Below, one piece after another: positions 1 through 33,149 of a DNA stretch of 64,000 nt. Origin of the DNA: Balaenoptera acutorostrata (taxonomy: Eukaryota; Chordata; Mammalia; Artiodactyla; Balaenopteridae); contig NC_080074.1 of assembly GCF_949987535.1 (NCBI RefSeq), positions 26,991,268 through 27,055,267 of the forward strand, read 5' to 3'. The notes below the pieces were generated by a model. It was not told the DNA's origin and did not search any database. It saw only the letters and a list, made by a program, of their open reading frames with translations. The position numbers and the translations under genes were made by a program. How positions within the stretch are numbered: the first letter of the stretch is position 1; every line of letters begins with the position of its first letter.

Positions 1-225
1 AGACCCACCCCCCAAGAACCGCACTATAATGTTTTATCCTATTATGGTCCCACAGTTTGGCCAATTAGAATCTTTTCTCTTAGAATTTAAGCCCGTTTCT
101 CCTGGTTTGGGCTTCTGTTGCCATAGTGATAAAATGTTCAGCAATCATTACTTGAAGACAATAATGAACTTGACCCTTACATTTTTTGTGTTTTGTTGCT
201 ATATAAAACAGCTTTCATTCCTTCA

Positions 226-558
226 TCTTTTTTTTTTAATAAATTTATTTATTTTATTTTTGGCTGCTTTGGGTCTTCATAGCTGCACGAGGGCTTTCTC
301 TAGTTGTGGTAAGCGGGAGCTACTCCGTTGCGGTATGCGGGCCTCTCACTGCGGTGGCCTCTCCCGTTGCGGAGCACGGGCTCTAGGCATGCAGGCTCAG
401 TAGTTGTGGCTCGCGGGCTCCAGAGTGCAGGCTCAGTAGCTGTGGTGCACAGGCCTAGTTGCTCCGCAGCATGTGGGATCCTCCCGGGCCAGGGATTGAA
501 CTCGTGTCCCCTGCATTGGCAGGCGGATCCTTAACCACTGCACCATCAGGGAAGCCCC
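226..558 (-). mobile_element. CHR-2-type tRNA-derived SINE
   Basis: On the - strand the element starts GGGGCTTCCCTGATGGTGCA, has a B-box-like GGTTCAATCCC stretch and ends in an A-rich tail (T-rich on +, 226-262). It is the about 300-bp tRNA-Glu-related SINE abundant in whales and dolphins. The target-site duplication is unclear. Confidence 0.85.
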
Positions 559-662
559 TATATATATATTTTTTAATATAAATCATTTTCTGTTCCTTTA
601 GCCACTTTGATAATTTTTATTTGATTCCTCTTCAGGAATCAAATTTATAATGTGTAATGTAT

Positions 663-742
663 AATTGACCCCAACTTAAAATAAGGACATTTATAATGTC
701 CATTTATAATGTGTAATTGACCCCAACTTAAAATAAGGACAT
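663..742 (+). repeat. Local tandem duplication, 52-bp period
   Basis: A 28-nt block beginning AATTGACCCCAACTTAAAAT occurs at 663-690 and again at 715-742, with related AT-rich flanks (ATTTATAATGT). It appears to be a recent small duplication in the intron. Confidence 0.8.
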
Positions 743-1624
743 AGTAACCCAAATAAAAATAGCAGGAGTAATTTGCAAAATTTGCATGATTTTTTTTAAT
801 GGTCTACAGTTGTGGTGTTTTTCCATGGCAGTTCTGGTTTATAAGTCTAGCTACATCAGCCAGGTCTATTTTGATCAGTTATTAAAATAATCATAATCGC
901 AGCTTGTCTTATTTAGAATTTGTGATAGGTCAGAAAGAGACTACCTGTGGGAAAAAAAGGTTTGCTAAGGATATGGAAGGTCTAAACCATATAAAGCAGA
1001 AATATCCATTTATTTATAAACAACAGATTAATAAGTAGGATTAATCACTGATTTGGCAGATGCTTTAAACTGTTAATTACATACCAGTCCCTTGTCTTCA
1101 TTCAAGTGGTTTCTTCACCACTAGCCTAAATAATAAAATGATTATTCTAAACGCATTATTCTAAAATGCGTTTGTAAAATTTGTAAAGTTACCTGTAAAT
1201 TAAAAACATGTTAAAATTACAAGATTTTAAGTAAGATAAAGTATCTAATCAGCTTTTGGTTATGACAGTAACCCTGCTCCAACTAAGGCAAAAAAAAAAA
1301 GGACTTGATTGGCTGATGGAAATGGTGGAAAGGGCAGGGATTGGGCTGATCTCATGGACGCGTGGATCTAGGAACTCAAATGTGCCACATGAGAGTAGCT
1401 TCTTCCCTCCTGCTTTCATCTCCCTCCTCTCTTGTTTTCTAACTCCTGTAACTGCTTCTCTCCTACTGCTTTCTCTGTGAGGACAAGACTATATTTTGAG
1501 ATCAAAGACAGAGTTCTTACTTGATGATTCAACTTAGAAAAATCTAGAAAGGCTTTGTGTCCGGTTCACACACCCATCCCTGGGCCCATCCTATGGCCGG
1601 GTGATAGGGCACTCTGACTCGGCC

Positions 1625-1656
1625 CAGGTTTTAACCAGGTTTTAACCAGGTTTTAA
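1625..1656 (+). repeat. Three copies of an 11-mer (CAGGTTTTAAC)
   Basis: Almost three head-to-tail copies of CAGGTTTTAAC form a minisatellite seed. Each copy contains CAG and GTTTTAA, but nothing suggests that it is used in splicing. Confidence 0.8.
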
Positions 1657-2429
1657 GCGTATTTCTGAGTGGGTAGGGGGCGGGGTGGGGAAGGGGAGTT
1701 GGGGAGGGAGAGGCGGTAATGTGCAGTTTGTTATCAGAAGTGGGAAGAGGTGTATTGGAGAAGTAGCAGCAGTAACTAACTGAAGGAAAGGGAACTTGAT
1801 CATTTAAGATTTTGCATTGTTTAAAGCCAGAGTTCTATTTTCCATTTGTGGCTTTCTAATTTTTTCTTAAGGTTTTTAGAAACATTTTTAAAAACTATCT
1901 GTCACTTAGTATATCTTTCTCTCTACTTATTATACTCCATCTTGAGATGAGTTATCTATTGTATATCATCTTAGTAGGGAGAAGGAGACTTCTACTTGGC
2001 CAGTTGAACAAGTTCTTTTACAGAATTTGAACAGCAAAGTAAGTGATGGAAAAATACATGGCAACATTTGAAAAGCCAGACAGTTCGTATACGTGTCCTT
2101 GCTTGTGATTCTGGCCAATTATTCTAGCCTGGTTCTGGCTCTCTGGTTCCCCATTGATGCATTGATTCTCTTATATCTTCCCAGGAAGGTCCCTTTTTGC
2201 AAATAATGACCAGAGTGGATTTCCAGCACTCACGGCAAGAACCTTGGCTTTCAATGGGTTGATATAAAAGCTGCCTTTCTCAATAAACTTGTTCTAAGGA
2301 TTTTTGACAATAGAGAAATCACAAATACAACTTCTCTTGCTTGCCTTATCTATTACTTTCTTTTGATAATTGAGACTGACATCAAATGAAGCCAAGAGAT
2401 TACACTAGAACTTTGGTGCCTAATATAAC

Positions 2430-2632
2430 ATTACTAGCCACATAGAGCTATTTAAATCTAATTTTAAATTAATTAAAATAAAAAAAAATTAAAAGTTCAG
2501 TTCCTCAGTCACACTAACCACATTTTAAATGTACAATAGCCACATGTAGCTAGGAGCTATCATATTGGGTGGTGCAAATTATAGAACATTTCCATCATTA
2601 AAGAAAGCTCAGTCAGACAGTGCTGTTGCACA
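2430..2632. mobile_element. MER3-like hAT DNA transposon fossil
   Basis: Paired 'AGCCACAT..AGCTATTTAAAT' and 'AATAGCCACATGTAGCTAGGAGCTA' arms flank an AT-rich centre, followed by TAGAACATTTCCATCATTAAAGAAAG. This matches my memory of the palindromic MER3 (hAT-Charlie) element. The exact ends are uncertain. Confidence 0.6.
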
Positions 2633-5080
2633 CTAAGTTCCTTAAAGATAAGGATTCTGTCCGTTATTCTCTGGCGTATCTGCAACACTTAGGACCGGGC
2701 TCAGCATTTCTAGGTACTCAGTAAGTATTTGTTGAATGTTGAAGTGACACACATCAGCTGCCTGCCATAGAAAACCTAGTCAATAATCAGCATAATTAGC
2801 TACCCTGTACTTTGAAGAGAACTTGAAACAGCTCCATCTCACTGTCATTTCAAATGTTTCCCATTGAACTTTTCCCCAGCTGCATACTCTTGTACCTTGG
2901 CCCTCCAGTTTGCCTACCAAATATACTTCCATTGTTTCCATAATTACTTTTAAAATATAAAGTACTTGATCTCATAGTTTTTCATTCCCCAACTTACCCT
3001 TCACCTTTTGATTTCTCCCCATCAGCAACCCATTAAAGCTGTCCTTTTAACAATTTTTGCTGTAGCCTCTGAAATCTGTTCCATTACCTATAAATTTTGT
3101 ACATCTCCACAGTTTTTAAATCACCCCCCTCACTGATACTTTGTCTTGATGGTATATTGCCTGGCAACCTTTTTAAGTGGAAATTATTCCTCCTTCCCCT
3201 CTCCTGCAACCTAGGGACCAAGAAGAAAAATCAGTGTTTGTGAACCACACTCTTGCTTCCAGACCATTGTTTGACTAACTTTGGTTAAAATGACTTTTCC
3301 TTTGGTATTCCTTGCATTCATCTTACCCCTGTCTTTTTCTCTACCAATTACTAACCTACAGGATATTCCGCAACAGTCACTGAGGACCTTGACTTCCGTT
3401 TCAACTTTTTTCTATTTTCTATCCTTTGCCATCATTCTAATTGACTATAATATTGATATTGTTGACTCATCCAACACCTTAGCCTTTTGTTCATTTTATC
3501 TTCATTCTGACATTCTTCATCTTTATTCTAAGCCCCTTCGCTTAGCCATATTTTGGACCTTGTCATCTCTTAGAGCCAATCATTTCAAAGACGTACACTT
3601 TTTTCTCTTTTCCACTCCATTCTCACTGAAGATAATGAAACTGGTAGTTCTCGTACTTTTAAAAAAAATTCTTCCAGTCTCTTAGCCTGCTTCCCTTGCC
3701 ACCGTTCAGCTTGGAAACTATGTCCACTGTTCTGTGCTCTCACTTGTACCTGAGCAAAGGCTCCTGGATATGAATTCTTTCAACTTCCCACTATTTGAGA
3801 ATTTCTACATCTTCATCCATCCTCTCCTCCCTTTCTGTTTTAATTAAGATTCTTTTCTCCCTTCACTTCCAAAGTAAAAGTGCTTTTAATCCCACCCCCT
3901 TTAGTTCCTCCAGTCTTGCTTCAGCAGTTATCCTCTTCTTTACCTCTACCTTTAATTTCTCTGCCTCAGACTCTTATTTTGCCTTTAAGGTCCAGTTCAA
4001 ATTGTATTTCTCTTATGTAGCCTTTACTGATCCTCTAATGAAAATTAATTGCACCTTCTTCTGTAATTTGTACTTTTAAGACTTATTTTCGTTTGACTTG
4101 TGACACCCGTTGACTATTCAAAATCTTCTAATCAAAAGAGATACTATATTCCTAAATCTTCAGCACTGTCTTGTGAAGTAATATCTACATGTTTTGAACA
4201 CTTTCGTTATTGAAATTTAAGACCACTGAATTTATTCCTAAACCCTGATCATCCCTTTTAAGGTTACTTTTTATTTGTAAAATGTAATTATCCCTTAGAA
4301 TCCTAAATGTAATGATCTTAAATCATGGACTAATTTTCTTCTTTAAAAAAATCAAAAATCTCCTATCAATTATGAGTTCTAACCCAGCACTGCTTCAGCA
4401 AAGTGAACTGAAGAAAATTTTGTAGATTATCTCTTATAGTCTACCAAAATGGTGTACTTACTCCTTTCATGTTTAATGATAGTCAGATACTCTTTACCAT
4501 TGGTTTCTTTGGCTTCAGTTTTTATAGGTAGGGCATTTTTGTTTCTCTTCATATTTACATAATTATTTAGAAAGTATTCAGGCCACTAATGCTTTCATAA
4601 CTCGGTCTTGTTTCTTGTTGATTTATCATGTGTATCCAAAATCTTGACCGGAGCTAAGATATACTTGGGGCCTAACTTTTCTAACTCTGGACCGGAGCTA
4701 GGACCCATGGTGTTTTCTCCCCTATTTTCATCTCCATGGTTTTGTAGAAAGAAACCTTTATTAACTCGGTAACCTAAAAGCTCCAAGTTAATAACAACCT
4801 TAAACATTTAAGAGAGAAATGCACAGAAAGTTTGAGGGAGTAATAGTATAGCTAGAATTACGGAATAAGAGTATGACTGGTACTGTCAGAGGAGCACAGG
4901 AAGAGCAAGACTGGCCCTCTTCCTTTAGGTCCATTGTTTCTGGCGTTTGTATGTAAATATCTCAGGAGCAGTGTATTTTATGGTTTCTTCCATATCATAT
5001 TGTCCGACCACCTTGTGCATTTAAATGTCTAATCCAGGATTTGGGTTGGTTCATTCAGTCCATCAACAGATACTTACTGA

Positions 5081-5730
5081 ATTTTTTTTTAATCTTTATT
5101 GGAGTATAATTGCTTCACAATACCATGTTAGTTTCTGTTGCACAGCAAAGCAAATCAGCCATATGCATACACATGTCCCCATATCCCCTCCCTCTTGAGC
5201 CTCCCTCCCGTCCTCCCTATCTCACCCCTCTAGGTCATCGCAAAGCACCGAACCGATCTCCCTGTGCTATGCTGCTGTTTCCCACCAGCCAACTATTTTG
5301 CATTCGATACTGTATATATGTCGACGTTACTCTCACTTCGCCCCAGCTTTGCCCTCCCACCCCATGTCATCAAGTCTGTTCTCTATGTCTACCTCTTTAT
5401 TCCTGCCCCACAACTAGGTTCATCAGTACCTTTTTTCTTTTTTTTTTTAAGATTCCATATATATGCATTAGCATACCGTATTTGTTTTTCTCTTTCTGAC
5501 TTCACTCTGTGTGACAGACTCTAGGTCCATCCCTCACTACAAATAACTCAATTTCGTTTCTTTTTATGGCTGAGTAATATTCCATTGTGTATATGTGCCA
5601 CGTCTTCTTTATCCGTTCATCTGTCAGTGGTCATTTAGGTTGGTTCCATATCCTGGCTATTATAAATAGAGCTGCAATGAACATTGCGGTGCATGTCTCT
5701 TTTTGAATTATGGTTTTCTCAGGGTATTAG
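5081..5730 (-). mobile_element. L1 3' end (5'-truncated)
   Basis: A T-tract at 5081 (poly-A on -) is followed by TCTTTATTGGAGTATAATTG and the cetartiodactyl-type L1 3' UTR, then the reverse of the ORF2 C-terminus (ATGGCTGAGTAATATTCCATTG, GCTGCAATGAACATTG). Frame breaks show that it is dead. Confidence 0.85.
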
Positions 5731-6159
5731 TGTTTAAAGCACAGCCCTAGGCCTTTGAAAATATTGTCTTCCCAAGAAGCATTTCTAATTGGGTTGAAAA
5801 GGCATGCTAATAACGCTAAACTATAACTAGTACGTGCCAAACAAATTATATTTGAGGTAAATGAAGGATTTTTAAAAGGGGAGGTTGAGGGCTTATTATC
5901 CTGTCAAAGCTAGTTAGTGTATAGTCTTTCTCATGAGGTTAGTTAGTCCCTTGGTCACCAGGGATATGCTGTGTTTTAAGGTTTTGGCTGAGAATGTATC
6001 ATTCCTTTTGAAAAGGACACAAATTGTGTAAGTGTGCATTCATCTCAGGGATGAAAACTCATAATCTATTTTATAGAATACAGTATGGTGTCTGTACTAG
6101 ATAGTTTTCTTTTAAATTCTGAATTTAAAATCAGTATAATTACGGCATAATGAAGTGGG

Positions 6160-6310
6160 AGACAGAGATACTTACTTGGGTGTGAGAAAACCTGGGTCTC
6201 ATCTTGATTTGGCTACTTGGTAGCTGTGTGATTTGGGCCTAACTTTGCTAAGCCTCAACCTCTTTTTCTGTATTATCTGGAATTATAAAGATGACTCTGC
6301 TTACATCCAT
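6160..6310 (+). mobile_element. MIR SINE fragment
   Basis: It contains the MIR core: TGGTAGCTGTGTGATTTGGG, then TAAGCCTCAACCTCTTTTTC. It lies about 590 bp upstream of the first CEP83 exon. Confidence 0.6.
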
Positions 6311-6833
6311 ACAACTATTATGAGAAATTACTACAATTGGCCAACCTTAATTAAATGCCTGTTATACTATAGACTTCATGGTAGGCCTTTAGGATACATT
6401 TAGGAGCTCTATAACCCAGTAGAGTGAAGGTGAGGTAGCAGTATATCTGAAAGCATTTTGTAAATTGTGAAATACTGTATGGCTATAAGATGGCTTCTCC
6501 TAAACTGGACTCCTTTCTCCTGCCTTACCCACTAGGCACTCCTCCACCGAAGCCGTTTGTTCAGGCTGTTCCCTGTGTTTGTCAAGATCCTACCCACCAC
6601 AGTTTTATCTCCATGTAGTAATCTCTCATCCTTCTAGATAGACTTGATTTCTCATCTTCTCTATGCCCATAGTTTGTAGATTTTTCCATAGCAGAAGCAG
6701 AAATTTGTTACATTTTAATTATATGTGGACACAGCTTTAGTTGCCTGAAGTCAAAATCTTTGCCTTTGAATCTACCGCTTTAATAGCACAGTGCCTTGTG
6801 TCAATATGGGCACTCAATAATGTGATTGTCTAA

Positions 6834-29129
<22,296 letters not shown>

Positions 29130-29415
29130 TTTTCTTGGAGAAAAGGCAAATCAAAAGGGATGAAATCAGTGACTCAATAAGGCTTGAAGTTTTAACGTAT
29201 GTGGTATTTAGATACTTTATTACTGTTTGCCAAAACACTTGAATGTGCCTCAAGAGAAGGTACCAGTACATGATGTATTGAATGAATGTCAGGATTTTAG
29301 GGTTATACTAATGATAAGTGAAGCACTAAAGCAGCTTCAGAGATATTTAGGATATTATTGACAACCCTTTGAGAATGTGAAATAAATGAACAAATAAAAG
29401 GAACTCATTAGGGAA
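29130..29415 (+). other. CEP83: CEP83 3' UTR, short form
   Basis: AT-rich sequence runs from the stop codon to the first poly(A) signals. The end is inferred from two AATAAA hexamers at 29381 and 29393. Further hexamers at 29618 and 29695 could make longer forms that approach the opposing PLXNC1 3' end. Confidence 0.7.
29381..29398 (+). terminator. Poly(A) signals of CEP83 (two AATAAA)
   Basis: AATAAA occurs at 29381-29386 and 29393-29398, about 250 nt after the CEP83 stop codon. Cleavage is expected 10-30 nt further on. Backup hexamers are at 29618-29623 and 29695-29700. Confidence 0.75.
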
Positions 29416-30639
29416 TCAAGTTTTTAAATTATTTTATTAATCTTACTTTGTTGAGTTTTTTGGCATCTTGCCTAAAACATGCCCATCTTGAATTCCCTCT
29501 TCCTCTTCTTTGAGATGCTTGGCAATAACAGGGTCAGTGAACATTTTCTGGTTTACTATATATGAGTTATAAACCTCTAGTTCTTGAAAAATGACAATTT
29601 TAAAGTTAGTATAAAAAAATAAAGATCTCTAGATATATATTATAAAACACTACCTTTTCTAAAAGCTGTGTGCACATAATTTATTAAAGAGCTTAATAAA
29701 TATTTTTCTAACTATTGTTTTGTGTTTAATTTTGCTTTAACCATACAGTGTAGAAGATCTCACCAATTTTGGCTTAGTTGGGTTAGGATTGATAGAAAAT
29801 AACAGAGTACAAATAATTAAATACTGTGGCTGTATAAAACAAGGGCCATTCATTGTAAAACTTGAACCCAGTGGGGTCCCTTTAGAAATATTGCTGGTTT
29901 TTAACTTTGCCTCCTACTGTTTTGGATCTATTGGATCTAACCAAACTGTTACAAATGTTTTATTTCTGTGTGTCCCTAAGTATGCCATCATTTGCTTTTT
30001 TTTTTTTTTTTATATATTTATTCATTTTTGGCTGCGTTGGCTCTTTGTTGCTGCACGCGGGCTTTCTCTAGTTGCAGGAGCAGGGACTACTGTTCATTGC
30101 AGTGCGTGGGCTTCTCATTGCAGTGGCTTCTCTTGTTGTGGAGCACGGACTCTAGGGGTGCAGGCTTCAGTAGTTGTGGTGCATGGGCTTAGTTGCTCCG
30201 CAGCATGTGGGATCTTCCCGGACTGGGGCTCGAACCCGTGTCCCCTGCATTGGCAGGTGGATTCTTAACCACTGTGCCACCAGGTAAGTCCCCATTTGCT
30301 TTTTCATGTAACATTTTTAAGGCATTCTGCTGGAATAACTTCACGTCAACAAGGCAAAGCTCAAGTCTGCCGGACTCAGTGGAATGTTCATTATCCAGAA
30401 GTCTTCACATTCAAAGGTCCAAGTTAATTGATAGTGGAGGCCAGGAGTGAAATTGTGCAGCCTTAACATCATTTAGAAGAAACTAGATTTACTCACTATA
30501 TATATAGCTGCTAATTTCCAGAGTGTATACAGTGACACTTTGTTTTTGAAAAATAATTAATTTCCATGGAGCCACTCAGAATTTAAAAATCTATTAATTA
30601 TAACTAGAAAACTTGAAGGAGGAAAAAGACAAAAACAGT
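29416..30639. other. Convergent spacer between CEP83 and PLXNC1
   Basis: This AT-rich tail-to-tail spacer holds two backup CEP83 poly(A) hexamers and one CHR-2 SINE (30001-30292). No coding sequence was seen. From memory, the two human genes overlap slightly at their 3' ends, so longer transcripts may cross this spacer. Confidence 0.6.
30001..30292 (-). mobile_element. CHR-2-type SINE with target-site duplication, between the two gene ends
   Basis: The reversed SINE ends GTGCCACCAGGTAAGTCCCC; GGCTCGAACCCGTGTCCCCT is the B-box region. CATTTGCTTTTT flanks it at 29989-30000 and 30293-30304. It was inserted in the tail-to-tail spacer. Confidence 0.92.
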
Positions 30640-30658
30640 CCACAGTTACATCAAAATG

Positions 30659-30664
30659 TTTATT
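30659..30664 (-). terminator. Poly(A) signal of PLXNC1
   Basis: The + strand reads TTTATT, so AATAAA on the - strand, about 2.38 kb after the stop codon and 1.26 kb from the opposing CEP83 signal. It is the best-placed hexamer given the expected UTR length. Confidence 0.65.
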
Positions 30665-31014
30665 TTTGGATATAGACATTTAAAACATTCATCTCCAAGA
30701 ACGGCTTCAATCAGGTATACAATAAGAAATAGACTTTAAATCCCTAATACAGAAAAAGGTAACAGAATTAATTTTTAAATGCTGCTGTAGACACTAGTGT
30801 TAGAAAAAGAAAGTTGTTTATAAATGGTTTTGCACCAAAAAAATAGGCAAAGAAACTTGAAAATAGACAATGTTTGCCATTTGTTTCTCTGGTTGCTGTT
30901 TAATGTAGACCCAGTGACTGATTGTCTTCAGCACACATCTAATTTGGCCGTTTACTGCTTTTGGCTAATGTGATCCAGATAGTGCTTTTCACTGGAGGAT
31001 TGACAAACACGCTA

Positions 31015-31150
31015 CATACATTAGTGAGTCTTCACACCACCTCAGTGAGGTAGGTTAGAAATATTATACAGAAATTGAGGCACAAAGAGGTAAGTGACTT
31101 GCCCAAAGTTCCCAGCAGCACAGTCCCTGGAAAAGAAGGTAAGTCTCCAC
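31015..31150 (-). mobile_element. MIR SINE within the PLXNC1 3' UTR
   Basis: It contains CCTCAGTGAGGTAGGTTAGA, ATTGAGGCACAAAGAGGTAA and GTGACTTGCCCAAAGTTCCC, the reversed MIR core. Because PLXNC1 is on -, the MIR is in sense orientation in its 3' UTR. Confidence 0.65.
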
Positions 31151-33044
31151 ACAGGACTCATGTGCCAGAGAGCTGGACAGGGACACCCTCATGTAGCATT
31201 TACTGAATACTTAGACAAAGCTGTAACTGATCCTTTGAGATTTCTTAGCATTTCTGTACCCTAAAGAAGGGAAGTCTTCTGGGCAACTCTCCTACCCTTG
31301 GCTCTCAGCTCTCCTACTGTTCTCTTGTGAACCCCTTCACATCAAGACTGTAGCAGCCTTAGATGGGGACCAGACCTCTCACCTTTATAAGTAACCTATT
31401 TGGTAGTATTTTTGAGGTGTGTCCATTGGACAGATAATGGTCAAAAGCGACAGGATTGGGAAGGTGCCTGTCAGGGCAATAAATGCTTATTTTCTCTGAT
31501 CAGTTTGTGAGGTGTCACCTCTCACTCTTTACCAGATAGTGAGGAGCAAAAAGAACAGCATTCATTTAAGACAAATTCACATTTAAATCCTGATATCCCA
31601 TACAGTGTCGGTAAATGATTTTAAGGAATGTGTGATCAATGTTTTATTTGCTACTTGAAAAAATTTCTTTCCTCAATCTGGGATTTGGAGCACCAAGGGT
31701 AAAGGTGCCACAAGGAAAGTTTGAGAGTTGCCAATTACACTTTTTACTTCTGGTTTAATAGAAGGAAAACACAGTGGTATTAAAGTTGGTCATGAGCAGC
31801 AAAAATTCAGGAATAAAAAATCAGCAATAAAAAGACTACAGTATAACTAGATAGGGAATTCTTTTTAAAAAAGGCATGAATAAAACAGGTTTTTTTTAAC
31901 TCTTTCTCTTGTGAGGAATACTCTCAAAAAGTACATCATAAGACTAAGATACCAAGTTGTATACTAATATTTTTCAGGCCATGGGCCTCAAATATATATA
32001 TTCATATATAATACTCCAGTGTGAACAGCAATTTCATGAAATGTAAAATGTATTTTTTTTTTAATCACACACAAGTATTAATAACCACAGGGTTCACCAG
32101 AAATCTAAAGCAAGGAGATAGTAATATAGAGATGTAGGATTAGGGGAGTGCGTTACTCTTCCACAGACAATTCTGATCGAAGTGTTGTTTGTTTAGACAG
32201 AAATAAGCTACTGATTTCTTTTTTTTTTTTTTTTTTACAATAGCCAACATGTCCACTATCATCAAATACATTTAATGTGAAAAAAATAAAATGAAGAAAA
32301 CGTACATACTTTAAAGTGTCTGGGTAAAATGATGTTGCATTTAAAGAAGCCTACTCCCTCTCCCTGCTTTAGAGTTCCTTAGTGAAATGGAGGTGAGTTT
32401 GATGGAGTACAGTCGGTGACCACTGAAAAACACGAGCCCTTTCAACAATGTTGCAACACTGTTAGTTTTTGGTTTAAAAACACACACACACACACTCACA
32501 AATGCTAAGTGTACACACTACCAAATTCTGCGGTCAGCTTTTCCAAGAACTACCGGGGAAAGTTTCAATGCTGCAAGTCCGCAAGGTTGCCCTAACATCC
32601 CTACCTTGTTTCCAGATGACTCATTTCACATTTTGTTTTGATCACTGGCAGTGTCCCTTGTCTGCAGAGGTGCAGTGTAGTCACAAGTGCTACACAGCTG
32701 TAGTTTTCAAACAAAACCACGTATATATCATTGTGCTTAAGTGGAGACTGTAGTTACAATACTGACCCTTGCTTAGTGGCCCTGTATTCTCTGAACAAGG
32801 AGGCTGTTTGTGACAACCACTCCAACTCTATGTACAGAAGCGCTCCCACAGTACACACACAGGCACAGTGCTTGGTATGCTTTCTAAAAGCTGTGCGTGT
32901 GCCTTGCTCTCTTAAAAAAGACAGTGCTCAAAGTGGAACCTATGTGCAAACTTAAATAATTAACGACACAGAGTAGCTTAAGCAGCCATTTTGCTCCCAA
33001 GTCGTCTGAAGAACTTTACCAGATTAAGCCAGGCCCCAGAGTGC

Positions 33045-33149
33045 TTACATCCACTTGCATTTCTTCTTTTCATCAAATAAGACTTTTACATGCAAGAGTT
33101 GTTTCTGAGCTTCTTCCAGCCCTCGTTCTCTTTCTAGTTTATTTAGAAT
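33045..33149 (-). CDS. PLXNC1: PLXNC1 last coding exon with TAA stop (105 nt)
   Basis: The acceptor is AATTGTCAACAG. It encodes 34 residues, [20 protein letters not shown] and [14 protein letters not shown], then TAA at 33045-33047. The end is a Lys-rich tail, not the Ser-containing C-terminus of A- and B-type plexins, which supports the C1 call. Confidence 0.96.
   Translation of the reverse strand: MLNKLERERGLEEAQKQLLHVKVLFDEKKKCKWM

Larger units (their letters stand above)
30640..33044 (-). other. PLXNC1: PLXNC1 3' UTR
   Basis: About 2.4 kb separates the stop codon from the AATAAA at 30659-30664 (- strand), close to the 3' UTR length I recall for human PLXNC1. It contains a MIR-derived stretch (about 31015-31150), a short (CA)n at 32480-32494 and several A- or T-tracts. 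The cleavage site is inferred. Confidence 0.7.
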
